NCBI GenBank assembly: GCA_013420905.1
Contig: JAAXNY010000014.1
Coordinates: 481,656-545,655 of the forward strand
Source of the DNA: Collybia mongolica
Taxonomy: Eukaryota; Basidiomycota; Agaricomycetes; Agaricales; Clitocybaceae
DNA: 64,000 nt
Direction of reading: 5' to 3'
In this document: positions 61,883 to 64,000 of the stretch, one piece after another
How positions within the stretch are numbered: position 1 is the stretch's first letter
How the letters are laid out: the number at the start of each line of letters is the position of its first letter
Program-made: the position numbers and the translations under genes
Notes under the pieces: model-generated
Database searches by the model: none
What the model was told of the DNA's origin: nothing
What the model saw: the letters and a program-made list of their open reading frames with translations, nothing else

Positions 61883-63827
61883 CTACTCCTCCTCGCTGTC
61901 AGGCACGGACGCAGAAGATCTTGACGACGAAGAACTGTCATCAACCTCTACTTCTTCTTCCAAGGGCGGCCAAGGGAGATTCTGGAAGTCCGCGTAGAAG
62001 AGGAGGGCGCTCTCCGTGGCTGGCGTAGTCAGCAAGAGGTTTTGAAGGCCCTCCAGGCCTTCCTCCTCGTACAACCTACCAATGGTGCCAACTATGCGCG
62101 CCAACAAGGAGTCGCGCATTTCAAGCGCGCGGTTAGCGGCCTGAATGACCTCCGCGGCAAGGGTGTCCGCGTTGCCGAGCTGAGCATAGGCTTCAGCAAC
62201 CGCTAGTAGAATAAGTAAAATCAGTAGTAAACAAAAAGATGGAAAGAAGATGGCTTACTAGAAATGCCCGCACCAAGCATGGGCCCCAGATCCTCACGGA
62301 GCCTAGCGCGCCTCTGGGGAGTGAGGCTGAAGCTGCACTTCCCCTTCTTGGCGGTGGCGCATTCCACGCACGGTTTACCCCAACCGTTGAAGGTGCACTC
62401 AATGTCGCCGCGGGTGGCGCACATCGTGCAAGGATAGCCCACCTAGTAAAAATGATCAGTAACAAGAAATAAAGTAGTAATAAACATACGGAAGAGCGCC
62501 GCGGCGCAAGGTCAGCCAGCAGGGAGGTAATAGGGGACTGGAGCGGCGTCAGCTCCCGGTTGGGAACCAGCGCGTGCTTACGGTGTGTCGCCTGAGCCCT
62601 ATCCCTAGAGCGGGTGGTCTTACGCGACTGACGAGGAGAAGGGGCCGCGGGAGGCAACAACTCCGCGAACCCCTCTTGAGCCAACTGGCGTGCGACCTCA
62701 TCATCGAAGAGCTGAAGCTCAGGGACTTCAACCTTCACCGGCGGCTGCCCAGAGGACTAAGGAGATAAAGATGAGTGAACGTAAATGACTTCAGAAAGAG
62801 ACATACCGGGCCTGCTTCCGAGGGACGCAGCGCGGAAGCACTGCCAGTCCCCTGGGCGCGCGACATGTCGGACTAGAATTGTGAAATCAAGTCAGCAATA
62901 ATGTGAAACTCGTAAAGTAAAGGATATACCTGGGGAACCGCACGGCCTTTTCCCTTGGACCCAGCATTACGCTTCCGCTTGAGGGGCTATTAAAATAAGT
63001 CAACTACCGAAGAAAAGTAATAAAAAGCAGTAATAAACGAACCGCGGGTACCAAGACCGGGGAGCGCGCCGGCAAGGGCGCGGCGGACCAATTGTCCTGG
63101 TACTGATGGTAACGGCGCGGCGCGCCAACCATGCGAGGCGGGACGAGGAAAGTATCCCGAAAGATACTATCACCATTGTCGCGCTCGAAGCGCGACCCCA
63201 CCTGGTCAAGGACTTGCTCCACTGTGGGAGCCTGGCCCTAAAAGAAAAAGGTAGTCAGCTTGACAAAGGGAGGCAGAGTAAAGAAGTAAACAAGTTATTT
63301 ACCAGAAGAATGGAGTTGGCGCCCAGGTCAGTCGATATGACCGTACGCCAGGACGACCACGAAGCATCGCGCGCGTCAACTGGGATGCGCATCACTTGAA
63401 GGTGAAGCGCGCGCAGGAGGAGGATAGCCGGATATGGCAGCGAGAAACGCGCGCCACGGACCACGCCAGTGATGGCATCCTGAGACCAGTAAATAAGTAA
63501 AAGGAATTAACAAGTAAAAGATGGGCGTACGATGAGCATGGAGCAGTGATCGACAAAGTCGATCAAGTCGTCAAGGTCAAGCAGACCCTGATGGTCCATA
63601 CGGGGCGCGAGCTCCTCGGCCATGATAATCCACCCTTGCTCCATAGCGACGAAGACGTCGCCCTCGGCATCTTCGAGGAGGTCAGGGAAGGAAGGGATCG
63701 GCTGGTCCACATAGACCATGGTGGGGGAACGGCCCTCAGTCGGCAGAATCGCGGCAGAGAGCGGGAGAGACAGCGCGGAAGGCGAGCGCAGAGCACGAGC
63801 CATGGCGGAAGTGGAAGTGGAAGACAT
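61883..63827 (-). CDS. Antisense cargo gene 1 of Gypsy-2, Zn(II)2Cys6-like protein
   Basis: At least eight exons from ATG 63,827 (MSSTSTSAMARALRSPS) to 61,883; introns of about 50-70 nt are recognisable by GT..AG, e.g. 63,480-63,530. The product starts with VYVDQPIPSFPDLLEDAEGD and GLLDLDDLIDFVDHCSML, continues DAITGVVRGARFSLPYPA, and has a basic stretch PLKRKRNAGSKGKGR. After an exon with RKTTRSRDRAQATHRKH comes the cysteine cluster C-x2-C-x7-C-x8-C-x2-C-x7-C (YPCTMCATRGDIEC then KPCVECATAKKGKC), close to the fungal Zn(II)2Cys6 DNA-binding pattern. The last exon gives a probable coiled coil (ALEMRDSLLARIVGTIGRL) and an acidic Ser-rich end. A nuclear DNA-binding role is inferred from pattern only. 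No TATA is seen within 60 bp; TTTATAAG in the antisense 3' LTR, about 90-100 bp upstream, may serve. Confidence 0.75.
63803..63824 (+). promoter_or_regulatory. Candidate polypurine tract near the 3' LTR
   Basis: GGCGGAAGTGGAAGTGGAAGA is the only purine run near the 3' LTR and lies about 70 bp before it, overlapping the first codons of cargo gene 1 on the other strand. The bases touching the LTR (GCTATTCACGG) are not purine-rich. Confidence 0.35.
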
Positions 63828-63833
63828 TTCTGT

Positions 63834-63891
63834 TTAAAACAGCGCGGCACTGTCGTTTACTCCTCCTGATTGTCCTGGTTGCTATTCACGG
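63834..63891 (-). repeat. 58-bp inverted LTR fragment abutting the 3' LTR
   Basis: TTTAAAACAGCGCGGCACTG through CTATTCACGG is the complement of about 51,624-51,681 of the LTR and the same as 51,206-51,263 before the 5' LTR, with one difference (G here, A there, after ACTGTC). It forms the 5' leader of cargo gene 1. Confidence 0.85.
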
Positions 63892-64000
63892 TGATAGGGC
63901 CCGAAATTGTTTGCACTTATAAAGTCGACAAGTAAGGCTATTAGTGTCATTTCTAATAACCAAGTAAGCGGTAATAAAGGATTAGAGTCGAGCTCCGAGA
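63892..64000 (+). repeat. Gypsy-2 3' LTR, truncated by the window edge
   Basis: Identical by eye to 51,264-51,372 over the visible 109 bp, consistent with a recent insertion. Confidence 0.9.

Larger units (their letters stand above)
51264..64000 (+). mobile_element. Large Ty3/Gypsy element with antisense cargo genes (Gypsy-2), 3' LTR cut by edge
   Basis: 5' LTR 51,264-52,479, internal region 52,480-63,891 and start of the 3' LTR at 63,892. Sense genes: gag, protease, RT/RNase H/integrase. After pol come two spliced genes on the opposite strand. The internal region is about 11.4 kb, much longer than in Gypsy-1 (about 6 kb). The word GCGC is strikingly frequent throughout. Confidence 0.88.

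Overview
This is a genomic window from a filamentous basidiomycete, very probably a mushroom-forming agaricomycete. The evidence is short (about 49-60 nt) GT..AG introns that restore frame in every host gene, Agaricomycete-type gene families, and a dense load of Copia, Ty3/Gypsy, DIRS, LINE, Tc1 and Helitron elements. No prokaryotic features were seen.

Layout. 1-2.6 kb: a DUF726/TMCO4-like hydrolase gene running off the left edge. 2.7-12.06 kb: three head-to-tail Helitrons, only the last of which carries an intact 1,658-residue Rep/helicase. 12.5-17.95 kb: an intact, young Ty1/Copia element (343-bp LTRs, 5-bp target duplication). 18.7-29.5 kb: the one host-gene island, with a decayed and an intact member of an uncharacterised proline-rich family, a many-exon glycine-rich-domain protein, an RWD/DUF1115 protein and a MATE transporter flanked by two solo LTRs of one family. 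30.7-33.3 kb: a 2.55-kb palindrome. 33.65-33.83 kb: a stray exon of an Atg1-type kinase. 34.27-41.19 kb: an intact chromodomain Ty3/Gypsy element (called Gypsy-1 here) with a third ORF. 41.2-43.7 kb: a decayed DIRS-type element. 43.8-47.3 kb: a nested stack (an old LTR of the Gypsy-2 family, an insertion with an 8-bp duplication, a Gypsy-1 solo LTR, and an intact Tc1 element). 47.3-49.5 kb: a 5'-truncated LINE. 50.4-64 kb: a large Ty3/Gypsy element (Gypsy-2) whose 3' LTR is cut by the right edge.

The most unusual object is Gypsy-2. Between its pol and its 3' LTR it carries two intron-containing genes on the opposite strand. One encodes a protein with a Zn(II)2Cys6-like cysteine pattern preceded by a basic stretch; the other encodes a Lys/Arg- and Asp/Glu-rich protein. 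A piece of inverted LTR sits directly in front of the first of these genes and touches the 3' LTR, and the same junction occurs in front of the 5' LTR as part of an 856-bp inverted LTR. Both Gypsy elements show candidate -1 frameshift heptamers (GGGTTTT and GGGTTTC). Gypsy-1 also shows a Tf1-like self-priming arrangement: ten bases at the predicted transcript start are exactly complementary to the site just inside the 5' LTR.

Decay follows one theme. LTR pairs and broken catalytic codons differ almost only by C-to-T or G-to-A, mostly at CpG, which suggests cytosine methylation of repeats rather than random drift.
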